64,000 bases of DNA from the NCBI RefSeq assembly GCF_024362695.1, contig NC_065405.1, positions 5,402,672 through 5,466,671 on the forward strand, read 5' to 3'. The translations under genes were made by a program, and so were the position numbers. The notes below the pieces were generated by a model. That model was not told where the DNA came from and did no database searches. It worked only from the letters and a program-made list of their open reading frames with translations. The stretch is from Pectinophora gossypiella. Lineage: Eukaryota; Arthropoda; Insecta; Lepidoptera; Gelechiidae. Below are positions 12,551 to 23,238 of the stretch, piece by piece. How positions within the stretch are numbered: the first letter of the stretch is position 1; every line of letters starts with the position of its first letter.

Positions 12551-13889
12551 TTATTATATTATATAAAGCTACAAACCCACTGACTGACTGACTGACTGAC
12601 TGACATAGTTGTTCTCCCAGAAGGAGCGTCGGGGGGTGAAAATGATGTATGGGGGGTCTGATCGGGACCTCCCGGTGAGTATGGGAAAACTTCCAGATCT
12701 TGGAAAACTGCTCCGCATCAGGGAGACACCCTACAGTCTGGCGTAACTATTATACCTGGATCATTTTTTTTTCGCAAAACCTAATTAAATCTTGGTCAAA
12801 TTCTATTGTGGGTGAAAAAAAAAACAAAATGGCGGAAAAACAAGATGGCCGCCATACAAAATTTTGTTTTTCCAGAAAATGTCTCGAGGGTAAAAACTGT
12901 GTATGAGGTTGTAATCGGAGCGTCTTGTCGAGTACGGAAAATGATCTCAATCTTCGAAACCTGCTCCGCATCAGGGAGACAACCTACGGCCTGGCAAAAC
13001 TATAGCACCTAGAACTTTTTGGTTTTCACGAGACATATTTAAACCTTGGTCAAATTCAATTGGCAGTGAAAAAAAATCAAAATGGTGGAAAATCAAGATG
13101 GCCGCCATACAAAATTTTCGTTTTTCCTGAAAATGCCTCTGGGATAAAATTGATGTATAGGAATGTGATCGGAACGTCATGTCAAGTATGAAAATACATC
13201 TGTGTTTTCGATAGCTGCTCCGCATCAGGAAGACACCCTACGGCCTGGCCAAACTATCGCACCTAGAACATTATTTTTTCCACCAGGCCTATTATAATCT
13301 TGGTCAAATTTAATTGCAGTTGAAAAAAAATCAAAATGGCGGAAATTCAAGATGGCCGCCATACAAATTTTTCTTTTTTCCTGAAAATGCCTCGGGCGTG
13401 AAAATGATGTATAGGAATGTGATCGGATCGTCATGTTGAGTATTTCAATACTGCTCCATCTTGAAAAACTGCTCCGCATCAGGGAGACACTCTACGGCCT
13501 GGAAAAACTATCACACCTGGAACTATTCTTTTTCCACTAGACCTATTTAAATCTTAGTCAAATTTTATCGCCGGTGAAAAAAAAACAAAATGGCGGAAAA
13601 ACAAGATGGCCGCTATACAAAATTTTGTTTTTCCAGAAAATGTCTCGGGGGTAAAAATTATGTATAGGGGTGTGATCGGAACGTCATCTTGGAAAACTGC
13701 TCCGCATCAGGGAGACACCCTACGGCCTGGCAAAACTATAGCACCTAGAACTTTTTGGATTTCACGAGACATATTCGAGTCTTGGTCAAATTCAATCGCC
13801 GGCAAAAAACAAGATGGCCGCCATACAAAGCTTCGAACTAATACAGGACACGCGAGCAGCTTGCTGCGAGCGAACCACGCGACATCTAG
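12551..13889 (+). mobile_element. Helitron-like tandem unit E5, 5 internal repeats
   Basis: The unit has the standard head and five repeats, including one copy (13225-13479) of the 254-bp type amplified in E2. The same downstream junction (GACACTCTACGGCCTGG, then CTATTCTTTTTCCACTAGAC) is seen at 7130. The tail is the AGCTTCGAACTAATACAGG subtype; CTAG is at 13886-13889. Confidence 0.6.
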
Positions 13890-14823
13890 TTATTATATTA
13901 TATATAGCTACAAACCCATTGACTGACTGACTCACTCACTGACTCACTGACAGGGTTGTTCTCCCAGAAGGAGCGTCGGGGGGTAAAAATGATGTATGGG
14001 GGGTGTGATCGGGACCTCCCGGTGAGTATGGGAAAACTTCCAGATCTTGGAAAACTGCTCCGCATCAGGGAGACACCCTACAGTCTGGCGAAACTATCGC
14101 ACCTGGAACTTTTCTGTTTTCACGAAACCTATTTAAATCTTGGTCAAATTCAATCACCGGTGAAAAAAAACCAAAATGGCGGAAAAACAAGATGGCCGCC
14201 ATACAAAATTTTGTTTTTCCAGAAAATGTCTCGGGGGCAAAAACAATGTATGGGAGGTGTGGTCGAAACGTCAAGCCGAGTATGGAAAAACTGTTCGATC
14301 TTGAAAAACTGCTCCGCATCAGGGAGACACCCTACGGCCTGGTGAAACTATCGCACGTGGAACTTTTTAGTTTTCACGATACCTATTTAAATCTTGGTCA
14401 AATTTAATGGCCAGTGAAAAAAAATCAAAATGGCGGAAAATCAAGATGGCCGCCATACAAAATTTTCGTTTTTCCCGAAAATGCCTCGGGGGTAAAAATG
14501 ATGTATGAGGAATGTGATCGAAACATCATGTTGAGTATGGAAATACTTTTCGATCTTCGAAAGCTGCTCCGCATCAGGGAGACACCCTACAGCCTGGCGA
14601 AACTATCGCACCTGGAACTTTTTTGTTTTCACGAAGCCTATTAAAGTCTTGGTCAAATTTTATCGCCAGTAAAAAAAAAACAAAATGGCTGAAAAACAAG
14701 ATGGCCGCCATACAAAATTTTGTTGTGGTCAAATTCTATCGCGGTAAAAAATGGCGGGAAAAAGCTTCGAACTAATACAAGACATGCGAGCAGCTTGCTG
14801 CGAGCGAACCACGCGACATCTAG
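13890..14823 (+). mobile_element. Helitron-like tandem unit E6, 3 internal repeats
   Basis: This is the shortest complete unit (about 0.93 kb), with head, three repeats, AGCTTCGAACTAATACA tail subtype and CTAG at 14820-14823. It shows that repeat number, not head or tail, sets unit length. Confidence 0.6.
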
Positions 14824-15891
14824 TTATACTATATATAGCTACAAACCCATTGACTGACTGACTGACTCACTGACTGACATAGTTGTTCTCCCAGAAGGAG
14901 CGTCGGGGGGTGAAAATAATGTATGAGAAAAGTGATCGGGACCTCCCGGTGAGTATGGGAAAACTTCCAGATCTTGGAAAACTGCTCCGCATCAGGGAGA
15001 CACCCTACAGTCTGGCGCAACTATTATACCTGGATCAATTTTTTTTTCGCAAAACCTATTTAAATCTTGGTCAAATCCAATCGCCGGAGAAAAAAGAACA
15101 AAATGGCGGAAAAACAAGATGGCCGCCATACAAAATTTTGTTTTTTCAGAAAATGTCTCGGGCGTAAAAATTGTGTATGGGAGTGTAATCGGAGTGTCTT
15201 GTCGAGTACGGAAAATGTTCTCAATCTTCGAAAACTGCTCCGCATCAGGGCGGCACCCTACGGCCTGGCAAAACTATCGCTCTCGGAACATTTTTTTTCC
15301 ACATAACCTACTTAAATCTTGGTCAAATTTATGTGCCGGTGAAAAAAAATCAAAATGGCGGAAAAACAAGATGGCCGCCATACAAAATTTTCGTTTTTCC
15401 CGAAAATGCCTCGAAGGTAAAAATTATGTACAGGGATGTGATCGGAACGTCATGTAGAGTACGGGTATACTTCCAGGTTTTCGAGAACTAACTGCTCCGC
15501 ATCAGGGAGACACCCTAAGGCGTGGCAAAACTATCGCACTTGGAACATTTTTTTTCCACCAAACCTATTAAAATCTTAGTCAAATTTTATCGCCGGTGAA
15601 AAAAAAAAAACAAAATGGCCGAAAAACAAGATGGCCGCCATATAAATTTTTGTTTTTACAGAAAATGTCTCGGGTGTAAAAATTATGTATAGGGGTGTGA
15701 TCGGAACGTCATCTTGGAAAACTGCTCCGCATCAGGGAGACACCCTACGGCCTGGCAAAACTATAGCACCTAGAACTTTTTTGATTTCACGAGACCTATT
15801 GAAATCTTGGTCAAATTTTATCGCGGTAAAAAAGTGGCGGGAAAACAAGACACGCGAGCAGCTTGCTGCGAGCGAACCACGCGACATCTAG
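14824..15891 (+). mobile_element. Helitron-like tandem unit E7, 4 internal repeats, right end of array
   Basis: The unit has the standard head, four repeats and the GGGAAAACAAGACACGCGAG tail subtype, with CTAG at 15888-15891. The next base is T and the sequence after it is not repeat, so this is the right boundary of the array. Confidence 0.6.
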
Positions 15892-16430
15892 TACATTATA
15901 TATAGGTATAGCTGGTTTTAATAATGAGTACCTATCTGAAGGAAGCGTTTTGAAGTAGGTAAGTAAGTAATGTAACCATCACCTAGAGCTTAAAAATATA
16001 AACTTAGCCATTGTCATATTATATAATTCTATGTGTATTATTATTATTATTGTATGTATGTATTAAATTTTTAGTTGAGGGTTATTAGATGGTTCGGGTG
16101 GTAAATCGGCCCAACATACAATGCCACAATACAATACAATGCCAGTCGTGCGGCCGCTACTGTCGCTCTCGCATCGTACTTTACAGCCATTTTAAAAGCT
16201 GCCACAGAAACGCTGTTTGAATCATCTGATAAGGATGTAAAGACCTGAGATGATTTTATTTTTATACGTAAGTACTACTATATTTTTATAAGTATTCCTA
16301 TGCTGACGTGGCCCAAAGGTTCACGTTCAAAATGAAAAATTAGACTGAGGAGCTCATTAGGTACAAGGAATGGTTATTTTCAATGCATAATTTGTAAGAA
16401 AAAAAGGATTGAAATAGGAAATAAAACCGA
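15892..16430. other. AT-rich spacer, nothing recognised
   Basis: No open frame, SINE core or repeat motif is recognised. There is a short GC-richer patch near 16140-16210 of unknown origin. Confidence 0.5.
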
Positions 16431-16855
16431 CTAAAATACATCCTAACCTACGGTGCCCGAACATGGTCACTGACAGCATCTCAAAAGTCCAAACTCAAGG
16501 TCTGCCAAAGAGCAATGGGACGCAGTGTCCTAGGCGTCAAACGATTCGACCGTGTGCGAAACAGTACACTGCGCTCCGAAACAGGTATCACAGATGTGGG
16601 GAAAAATTCCACCAAACTGAAGTGGGACTGGGCCGGACACGTTTGTCAGATGCATCCGGAGCCATGGGCACGGGTCGTTATTCACTGGATACCTCAGGGC
16701 GGGCATAGAAGTCGAGGAAGACCGTGTAAAAGATGGTGTGACTACCTCAATGCTTATCGGAGGGATTGGCCGGAGATCGCGCAGTCGAGAGGGAGTGGAA
16801 AATCAAGGGGAGGCCTTTGCCCAGCAATGGAGTCGAATAGGCTAAATAAGGTAAG
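16431..16855 (+). pseudogene. RTE-like LINE, C-terminal fragment of reverse transcriptase ORF
   Basis: Translation gives a typical LINE ORF2 C-terminus: LTYGARTWSLT, KVCQRAMGRSVLGVK, DRVRNSTLRS, KLKWDWAGHVC and RGRPCKRW. The reading needs at least one frame change near 16515 and another near the end, so it is dead. The end (GGGGAGGCCTTTGCCCAGCA, then AATAAGGTAAGATAAGG) is the LINE 3' end. Compared with the family only the last ~130 residues remain. The related minus-strand copy at 48234-48755 keeps an open frame. Confidence 0.8.
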
Positions 16856-17087
16856 ATAAGGAAATAAAACGTAAGTAAGAACCTATACTATTTCCTGACA
16901 AATAATTATTTCGAATAAAACTCCCAAAAAGATGCATCGCGTTGATGTCTTTTGTACTTATAGGGAATTATTTGGCCGTTTGCCAATTTGCAAACGATTA
17001 CACAAAGCGACAGAGTAGCCGAAAAAATGTTACGTTTTTTCTAACCAACAGGCATTCAACTACTGAATTGTTGGCCCCTGAAGCTTG

Positions 17088-17135
17088 CGCAAATGGCAAA
17101 TTGGAACATTGCTTTCTTAGATGAATTGCTTCGTG
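17088..17135. repeat. Partial copy of foldback element
   Basis: GGCAAATTGGAACATTGCTTTCTTAGATGAATTG matches one arm of the foldback elements at 26326 and 44046. The other arm is poorly preserved. Confidence 0.4.
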
Positions 17136-17169
17136 TGTATAATACCAATAAAAATGTTGTAGTAGATGT

Positions 17170-17477
17170 GTCCCGGTGGGGATCATTTTGTGATCCCTAG
17201 TTTGCTTAGGACATTACAGGTTGATCACCTGATTGTCCGAAAGTAAGATGAACTGTGCTTCGGAAGGCACGTTAGGCCGTAGGTCCCAGTTATTACTTAC
17301 TGATGTTAGTTAGAGACCCCCCACACTAGCGACTTTCGAGCGTAGTCGTCTGCCAGCGTCTGCGCGACTCTTAGTAGTCGTTACATGAGCCATGTCATAG
17401 ACCTTTAGCGGCTCAATGGTAACCCTGACACTAGGGTTGATGGTAATCCACCTCACAATCCACACGACAGAAGAAGA
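17170..17477 (+). mobile_element. tRNA-derived SINE lacking its 5' head
   Basis: It has the SINE body from GTCCCGGTGGGGAT through the core GTGCTTCGGAAGGCACGTTA to CCACACGACAGAAGAAG. A ~55-bp foreign stretch (about 17313-17367) interrupts the segment between TGATGTTAGTTAG and AGTAGTCGTTACATG. The tRNA-like A box is missing. Confidence 0.75.
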
Positions 17478-17734
17478 TAAATGTATATAGAGCATATTGT
17501 AGGTATTATTATTGTTAGTATCACACTTTCCAGACTTTGCACTATGCGGATTGTTTACCCATTTTATATGAAATCAGTTTGTTAACTTCTTGTTCCTAGA
17601 AAGTGTCATGACAATGTGATGTACATTATAATTAATGACAAACTTGTTGATTTATTAATAATCCTATCTTTAATAAAAGATTAATTAGGACTTTCAACAG
17701 AAATAAGCTGCGCGTTGGAACCTGACCCTTGGAA

Positions 17735-17995
17735 GATAACTAAACATAGCATAGCACTACGTCTTTATCCCGGAAGGGGTAGGCAGAGGTGTACGTATAA
17801 TATTTAGAAAGAAAGAAAGAAACATTTATTACTTCCGGGCACCACAGACACATACAGAAAGGTACATTACATTCAACACAGGACATAAACCAAACGGAAA
17901 TCATTACACAGAAAAAAGAAAAAAAACAAAACGAAAAGAAAAACCAAGATCAAAAATCATTAACAAACGAAAAAAAAAAGAAAAACAAACCAAAA
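17735..17995. repeat. LINE-tail remnant and A-rich tract
   Basis: Positions 17735-17790 (CACTACGTCTTTATCCCGGAAGGGGTAGGCAGAGGTG) match a 3'-end type also seen at 25150 and 40110. A purine-rich run of AAAG and GAAAAAC repeats follows up to ~17995. Confidence 0.45.
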
Positions 17996-18261
17996 TCATA
18001 AAAATAATAATATAAGTGTCCTAACTGACGGCCCGATCATCTGCGGTGGCGTCCGGAATAAAAGGACCTCGCTCAGCATAAGTCGCGGCGTGAGCCACGA
18101 CGCTGATATTCTGCGGTCCCTTTACATCCACACCACGCTGGCTATGTTTAATAAGTCCCATGTTATTGGGAAAGAGCATATTGTCATTAATCGGGCTCAA
18201 ATCTTGGAAGCTCAAAAGGGTACTCTAACCTGAAGATATGACAGATCCGTTTGTTACAATA

Positions 18262-18405
18262 TAACCACTATCGACCCACTAGGCTCGATTAAATCCTTCA
18301 AATATAATCCTGAGATGAAGTCCGCGCCCAACTGGGCACCTTCAGACCTGCTGTCTTAAATTTTGTACCTGGTGAGAACAGTCGTCGCTCCCCATACCGA
18401 AGGGC
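18262..18405 (-). mobile_element. Fragment of the poly(A) 'GACGTGACTTATTG' repeat, opposite orientation
   Basis: On the minus strand it reads GGGTCGATAGTGG in one direction and the GCCCAGTTGGGCGCG, TTTAAGACAGCAGG and TCACCAGG blocks shared with the copies at 19261 and 21557. It is diverged and truncated. Confidence 0.6.
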
Positions 18406-19260
18406 ATACCTACCAGTCCAATACAGGTTAGGTAGTTCTAAAATATATCCAAAAATTATAAATAAAAAGTAAGCTACTTCATATTATAATCGAATGACAC
18501 AAAGATTCCAGATAATAATTCAAAAGTGGAAAAATAACAATCATCCTAATACATATTATATACTTACCGACATATCAGTTACAGGAAAAACATCTGACCT
18601 CAAACTTGACCCGCTGCGTCGAAAGCGACTCATGCGCACAATATGACCCCGTTACTGATAAAGGTCATGCCAATGCGCAACCAAACATTCAATGTTTGAC
18701 CATAATATCTTGACCTTACATACACTTCGATTGCGTAAGTTGGGGATAAAAAGTAGAAGTTAAATTGTAGGTGGCAACACTATTGAGTGTAACTAAGAGT
18801 CCTAAATTTTGACAGTTCTCCATACTGTCCAGCTAAAATTTATATTGTTATTAAATATAGAGCTACGTGGAGTGTATCCCGTTTGAAGGATGAGTTACGA
18901 AAAAGAAAAGCCGCCTAAATTTTCTTCTTTCCGATGTTTAGGGAATAAATATACCACTGTGATTTTGCAGTTAAAAAAACGCTGCGCAAAGGGGTATAGT
19001 GTAATAATACTTATAACCAAATATGTTTGTTTACTTAAATAATATAGGGGATGAATGACGGGGACAGCGACCGTGAAGCCACTCGTCATAAAGATACTCG
19101 TCGTATCGGGAATCGACGTTCGGAGAGTCGCTATCGACTCCCTAATTCAAAATTAGACAAATCGGGTCACGTCTTAGTCCGGGTTTATTCGGGTTTAGTG
19201 CGTAAACTACCATAGAAATAATTCTACGATCAGCTTAGAACGAACTTCACGGACTCGTAT
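18406..19260. other. Unannotated intergenic stretch
   Basis: No gene or known repeat is recognised. Composition is mixed AT-rich sequence with short GC patches near 18600 and 19090. Confidence 0.4.
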
Positions 19261-19261
19261 C

Positions 19262-19497
19262 TTTTTTTTTTTTTTTTTTGACGTGACTTATTGTAGATTT
19301 GCCGCAGATGGCATTAACTACTTGGCCGGACAAATGGGGAGCGCTGAAGGCTCTCACCCGATAAAACGTTTAAAACAACAGGCCTGAGGGTGCCCAGTTG
19401 GGCGCGAACCTCGGCTCAGGGCGTCGTCTGAGAGGAAAAATATTTGAAAGAATTAATCGACCCTAGTGGGTCGATAGCGATAAGCGCTGAATGAGGG
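19262..19497 (-). mobile_element. SINE-like repeat with poly(A) tail
   Basis: A T-run of about 18 (poly(A) on the minus strand) is followed by GACGTGACTTATTGTAGATT, CCGCAGATGGCATTAACTAC, GGAGCGCTGAAGGCTCTCAC and GCCCAGTTGGGCGCG. The same block recurs at 21557, 22577, 23572, 36271 and, reversed, at 40484. The poly(A) end suggests retrotransposition. The RNA of origin is not recognised. Confidence 0.75.
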
Positions 19498-19611
19498 AAA
19501 TGAACTCGTATCGGATACAGTGTGCTCTATAGACATTTCAGATTTTATCATAGTAAACTTTTATGATTTACTATACACATTACTTACACTATACTTCTTG
19601 TGCTAAAGATC

Positions 19612-19886
19612 TCGTGTCAGGGTTATTATTGAGCCGCCAAAGGGCCCTGACATGGCTCATGTAACGAATACTTACTTACATCAGTAAGTAGTAACCGCGA
19701 CCAACGGCTCAACGTACCTTCGGAAGCACGAATCATCTTACTTTTTGGACAATCAGGTGATCAGCCTGTAATGTCCTTACCAAACTAGGTGATTTATGTG
19801 GTATGTCCCCACCGGGATTCACCGGGATTCGAACCCGGGACCTCCGGATCTTGAGCCCAACGCTCAACGACTGGGCCGCGGAGGCC
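19612..19886 (-). mobile_element. tRNA-derived SINE
   Basis: This is a full-length minus-strand copy: tRNA-like head GGCCTCCGCGGCCCAGTCG, B box GGTTCGAATCCC, core with GTGCTTCCGAAGG and tail GAGCCATGTCAGGGCC. The B-box segment CACCGGGATT is tandemly duplicated, which would space the promoter boxes wrongly. Confidence 0.85.
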
Positions 19887-19930
19887 GTTACACTATTCTA
19901 TGCACATTTCTTAACATATTATACCTACAA

Positions 19931-20438
19931 TGGCCCCGATTCCTGCAGACATCTCTTAATTTTACTTTAAGTTATACCTGTCATTTTCTTATCCGCCGAA
20001 AAGGAAAGGGACGGATGATTGACAGCTCTTAATTTTAGGAAGACATACATACATACATACATAAACTCACGCCCGTAATCCCAAATGGGGTGGGCAGAGC
20101 CACAAGTAATCAAAGACAACTTGCAGCCACTGTTGATACAAAGTCCTAAGATGGATATGATGAACCTTATGGTGATAAGGGATCAGCCTATCGCCCATAA
20201 CATTAGTCCATCATGTTAGAGGACGCAATCCCTCTCGCAATTTTAGGAAGAATGAGTAAATAAATGAATAACCCGGGCGAATTTTTAGACGGTTGTTTTA
20301 GATTTGTGCTTTAAAATTGACGTGTGTTCCATAAATTTTATGCTTGTCGATTACCCGTCCCTTTCCTTTTCGGCGGATAAGAAAATGACAGATATAACCT
20401 AAAATAAAATTAGATGGTATTTACAGGAATTAGCACCA
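19931..20438. mobile_element. Long-TIR MITE, interrupted
   Basis: Its arms are TGGCCCCGATTCCTGCAGAC (left) and, reversed, TGGTGCTAATTCCTG (right). Inner arm sequences TTATACCTGTCATTTTC and TCCGCCGAAAAGG are shared with the copies at 22158 and 25372. The left part is split by a 195-bp retroelement at 20044-20238. Confidence 0.75.
20044..20238 (-). mobile_element. Retroposed element nested in MITE, 13-bp TSD
   Basis: The insert is flanked by the direct repeat AATTTTAGGAAGA (20031-20043 and 20239-20251). On the minus strand it ends ...GTGAGTTTATGTATGTATGT, a short-repeat tail typical of target-primed retrotransposition. The start CATACATAAACTCACGCC resembles the LINE 3' ends at 31676 and 49558. 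Confidence 0.85.
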
Positions 20439-20449
20439 TTATAATGATT

Positions 20450-20940
20450 AGGACTGTCCGCTGTCAAATAAAAATAAAAAACGAACCTAGAAACAATCAT
20501 GGATATATGATTGCTTTCTTTTAATTTAGAAAAAAAACCTTTCGGTTCAATTGATAATGAGCCTATAAAAGCCTGTTGGCACAGACCTCTTCTCGATAAA
20601 CCGGGAGGCTATATAGTGACGTAGAAGTATAAACCTACCTATGATTTACCTTTAAATAGATACCGAGATAAAAATATGTTCGAGTAATATAAATAATTAT
20701 GTAGGTATTATTTAAAAAACATAACAATTATTAAAAAAAAACAATTATAATCAATCTTCCATTCTTCCAACCTACGGATACGATTAAATACGTACAAAAA
20801 ATATTTTTGTTTTTTACCGGGTTTTTCATTTACGTTATTTATCCTTTTTCTGTTGCTTTTTTTCTATACTTCGTAACACAGCACGTCATGTCAAATACAA
20901 AAAAGGAGGTAGGTATCGTACCTCAAAATAGGTATGAGTA
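20450..20940. other. AT-rich spacer
   Basis: Nothing is recognised. It holds several poly(A)/poly(T) runs and no supported reading frame. Confidence 0.4.
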
Positions 20941-20946
20941 CATATA

Positions 20947-21105
20947 TAAGGTGTTAGTGACATCGTAACGAAAACTTAAAAAAAAAAAAACAGAAAATAC
21001 ATGGCATTAATTTGGCGACGGAAAATTCCACTTGATATTAACTCTGAATCATGGTCTGAATCATCCCCCTCAGTATTCGTTGACGATGTCACTAAAACCC
21101 TGTAT
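20947..21105. mobile_element. Short TIR element (MITE), ~160 bp
   Basis: The ends are AAGGTGTTAGTGACATCGTA and, reversed, CAGGGTTTTAGTGACATCGT. Fragments with the same end occur at 28628-28689, 42949 and 43907. There is no coding capacity. The superfamily is not assignable from the ends alone. Confidence 0.65.
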
Positions 21106-21344
21106 TATTCAATTTCCAGAGTACCTATTCTAAAAGGTCTAAGAACGTATTAAAGTAACTCAAGAGTGTTCTCTTATTGAATTAGTATTTAATTTATCTC
21201 CGCAGATTATTTGCCCTTCACCTTTTAACAAACACGCGAGAAATGTCTATCATCTTAATTATGATTTCCTAGTAGAATATTAACTGCACATTTAAAAATA
21301 TTGTAACCATTTTTAGCACGAATGTATACAAAATTAGCTATATT

Positions 21345-21392
21345 ATAACCAAACCAAACCAAACCAAACCAAAACCGAACCGAAACCGAACC
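21345..21392. repeat. (CCAAA)n microsatellite
   Basis: An imperfect run of ACCAA/ACCGAA pentamers and hexamers. Confidence 0.85.
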
Positions 21393-21556
21393 AAATCTAC
21401 TTTACCTGAAATATGGCTGTGGAAAATTGCATAAATATACTTATAACATTATGTAACCTTTAGAATGATCAGGTATCATGCAGAAACACAATACCACGGA
21501 AGTTAAGAATAAAGTTTAAAGTGAGTTTGGATTTTAAAAGGTGGTATATACTTACC

Positions 21557-21725
21557 TTTTTTTTTGACATGACTTATTGTAGATTTTCCGCAGATGGCAT
21601 TAACTACTTGGCCGGACAAATGGGGAGCGCTGAGGGCTCTCACCCGGTACAAAATTTAAGACAACAGGCCTGAGGGTGCCCAGTTGGGCGCGAACCTCGG
21701 CTTTGGGCGAACCTCGACTCTGGGG
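21557..21725 (-). mobile_element. SINE-like repeat with poly(A) tail
   Basis: The same family as 19262: T-run, GACATGACTTATTGTAGATT, GGAGCGCTGAGGGCTCTCAC, TTTAAGACAACAGG and GCCCAGTTGGGCGCG. A short duplication (GCGAACCTCGGCT / GCGAACCTCGACT) marks its right end. Confidence 0.7.
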
Positions 21726-22157
21726 TGGTATATACGATACCTACATTATTGATGTTAATGTTATTAGAGTAGTTATGTGTTTTATCATGAAATGGCGTCC
21801 TAACCTAACATAAATGTCACGAATCTATCACTATAAAAAATAAGAATTACAATACTCGAGTAACTTAACATCTAACCGCTATAAAGATTACAAATAACGC
21901 AACTAACGTAACGTAACGAATTGGCTACCATGAGTTAGCTTCCAAGCGTCGAAATGGCGAGCAGTAAAGTGCTTTCAAGCAATTGCACCAATAAAATAAA
22001 TAAGAATAACATTGTAATGATGGTACTACGCTTAAAATGCTGCTCTATGCCTATCTACAAGGGTATTCTATATCTTCCTTTTTCTTCCTTCGTGAGGGAT
22101 CGAAGGTATGAATCACAAAGTATAAAAAAAAACACGAAATAAACGGGTCGTATACAC
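21726..22157. other. AT-rich spacer
   Basis: No supported gene. A 62-codon frame at 21954-22142 has no recognisable domain and no splice context, and is probably chance. Confidence 0.4.
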
Positions 22158-22463
22158 ACCATCTAATTTTATTTTAAGTTATACCTGTCATTTTCTTATC
22201 CACCGAAAAGCAAAAGAACTGGTAATCGCCAAGCATACAATTTATAGAACACATTCCCAAAATAATATGTTGACAGAATTAAGTAGACAGCACACGCCAA
22301 ACGGGTTGCATATCAGTGACATGCCTATTTTATTCGGCCAGCTTACATATTCATTTTAATATTAACAGTTGTCAATCATCCGTCTCTTTCCTTTTCGGCG
22401 GATAAGAAAATGACGGGTATAACTTAAAATAAAATTAGGAGGTGTCTGCAGAAATCGGGGCCA
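22158..22463. mobile_element. Long-TIR MITE, left end truncated
   Basis: The arms are TCTAATTTTATTTTAAGTTA / TTATACCTGTCATTTTC and, reversed, TGGCCCCGATTTCTGCAGAC. The middle carries GACAGAATTAAGTAGACA and ATGCCTATTTTATTCGGCC, as in the copy at 25372. Confidence 0.75.
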
Positions 22464-22576
22464 TTTATTTACCAATAGAAATTTGGCTTGCCCCCACTAG
22501 TTTCCAGGTGTGTCGTCTTTCCTTTTGAAGTTTTAGCAAGTATCAAAGACGCGCACAGCGAAGGGCTGGAAAGTTT

Positions 22577-22668
22577 GTTTTTTGACGTGACTTACTGTGG
22601 ATTTGCCGCAAATAGCATTTACCTACTTAGCCGAACAAATGGAGAGCGCTGAGGACTCTCATTCGTTA
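22577..22668 (-). mobile_element. Short copy of poly(A) SINE-like repeat
   Basis: GACGTGACTTACTGTGGATT, GAGAGCGCTGAGGACTCTCA. It is truncated after the CTCTCA block. Confidence 0.65.
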
Positions 22669-22830
22669 AGTAGAACAGTCAGTTGCATTCTGTATAGTTA
22701 CCTGAAACATTATAATCTTGGAGTTTTCAAAGCTAGAGTAACAGGTAATTGCGTATCCTTTACGCCACATTGTTTCTAAGTTACAGATGAGATTGTGATT
22801 AAAACGCGAACCTAAAGTTAATAACAATAA

Positions 22831-23238
22831 GTTTTGTTATATGCCATCCTCCATGGTATAACAAAACCAGGTATGCTCAATCCTATGACAAGCCGCCATT
22901 GCTAGCCCTTTGATGACGTAAGTGTTACCACTGTGTTACCATTAAATTGGTACCTCCAACATTCCAAAGAGCTAAAATTTTATTATTGAAAAGTAATAGA
23001 ATTACTGGCTAATGTATTTAATTACTATTACTTATCACATATATGTAAAAATCATTAATACTGTAAGTAACTCTTTTACTAAATATTCAAAATTTCTGTG
23101 CAAAGTATATATAAAAACATTGGTCGTGTGTAATTTATTATTTACGAAATGGCAACGCAGGGTGGGATGACGTCAGCTGGGCTAACCTTGAAATGTTAGC
23201 ACTTTTGAGCACACCTGGTTTTCTTATATGCCATTCTC
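22831..23238. mobile_element. TIR element with ATGGYATA ends
   Basis: From 22850 to 23237 the ends are ATGGTATAACAAAACCAGGT and, reversed, ATGGCATATAAGAAAACCAG, followed on both sides by GTRTGCTCAA; this gives a ~390-bp non-autonomous DNA element. At 22831-22847 a further reversed end (GTTTTGTTATATGCCAT) abuts it and creates a local hairpin. No transposase is present, and superfamily and target-site duplication are not resolved. Confidence 0.6.

Noticed and set aside
1..15891. CRISPR-like array
   Set aside because: The repeats are ~250 bp, contiguous and diverged, with no short repeat/unique spacer pattern, in a eukaryotic genome.
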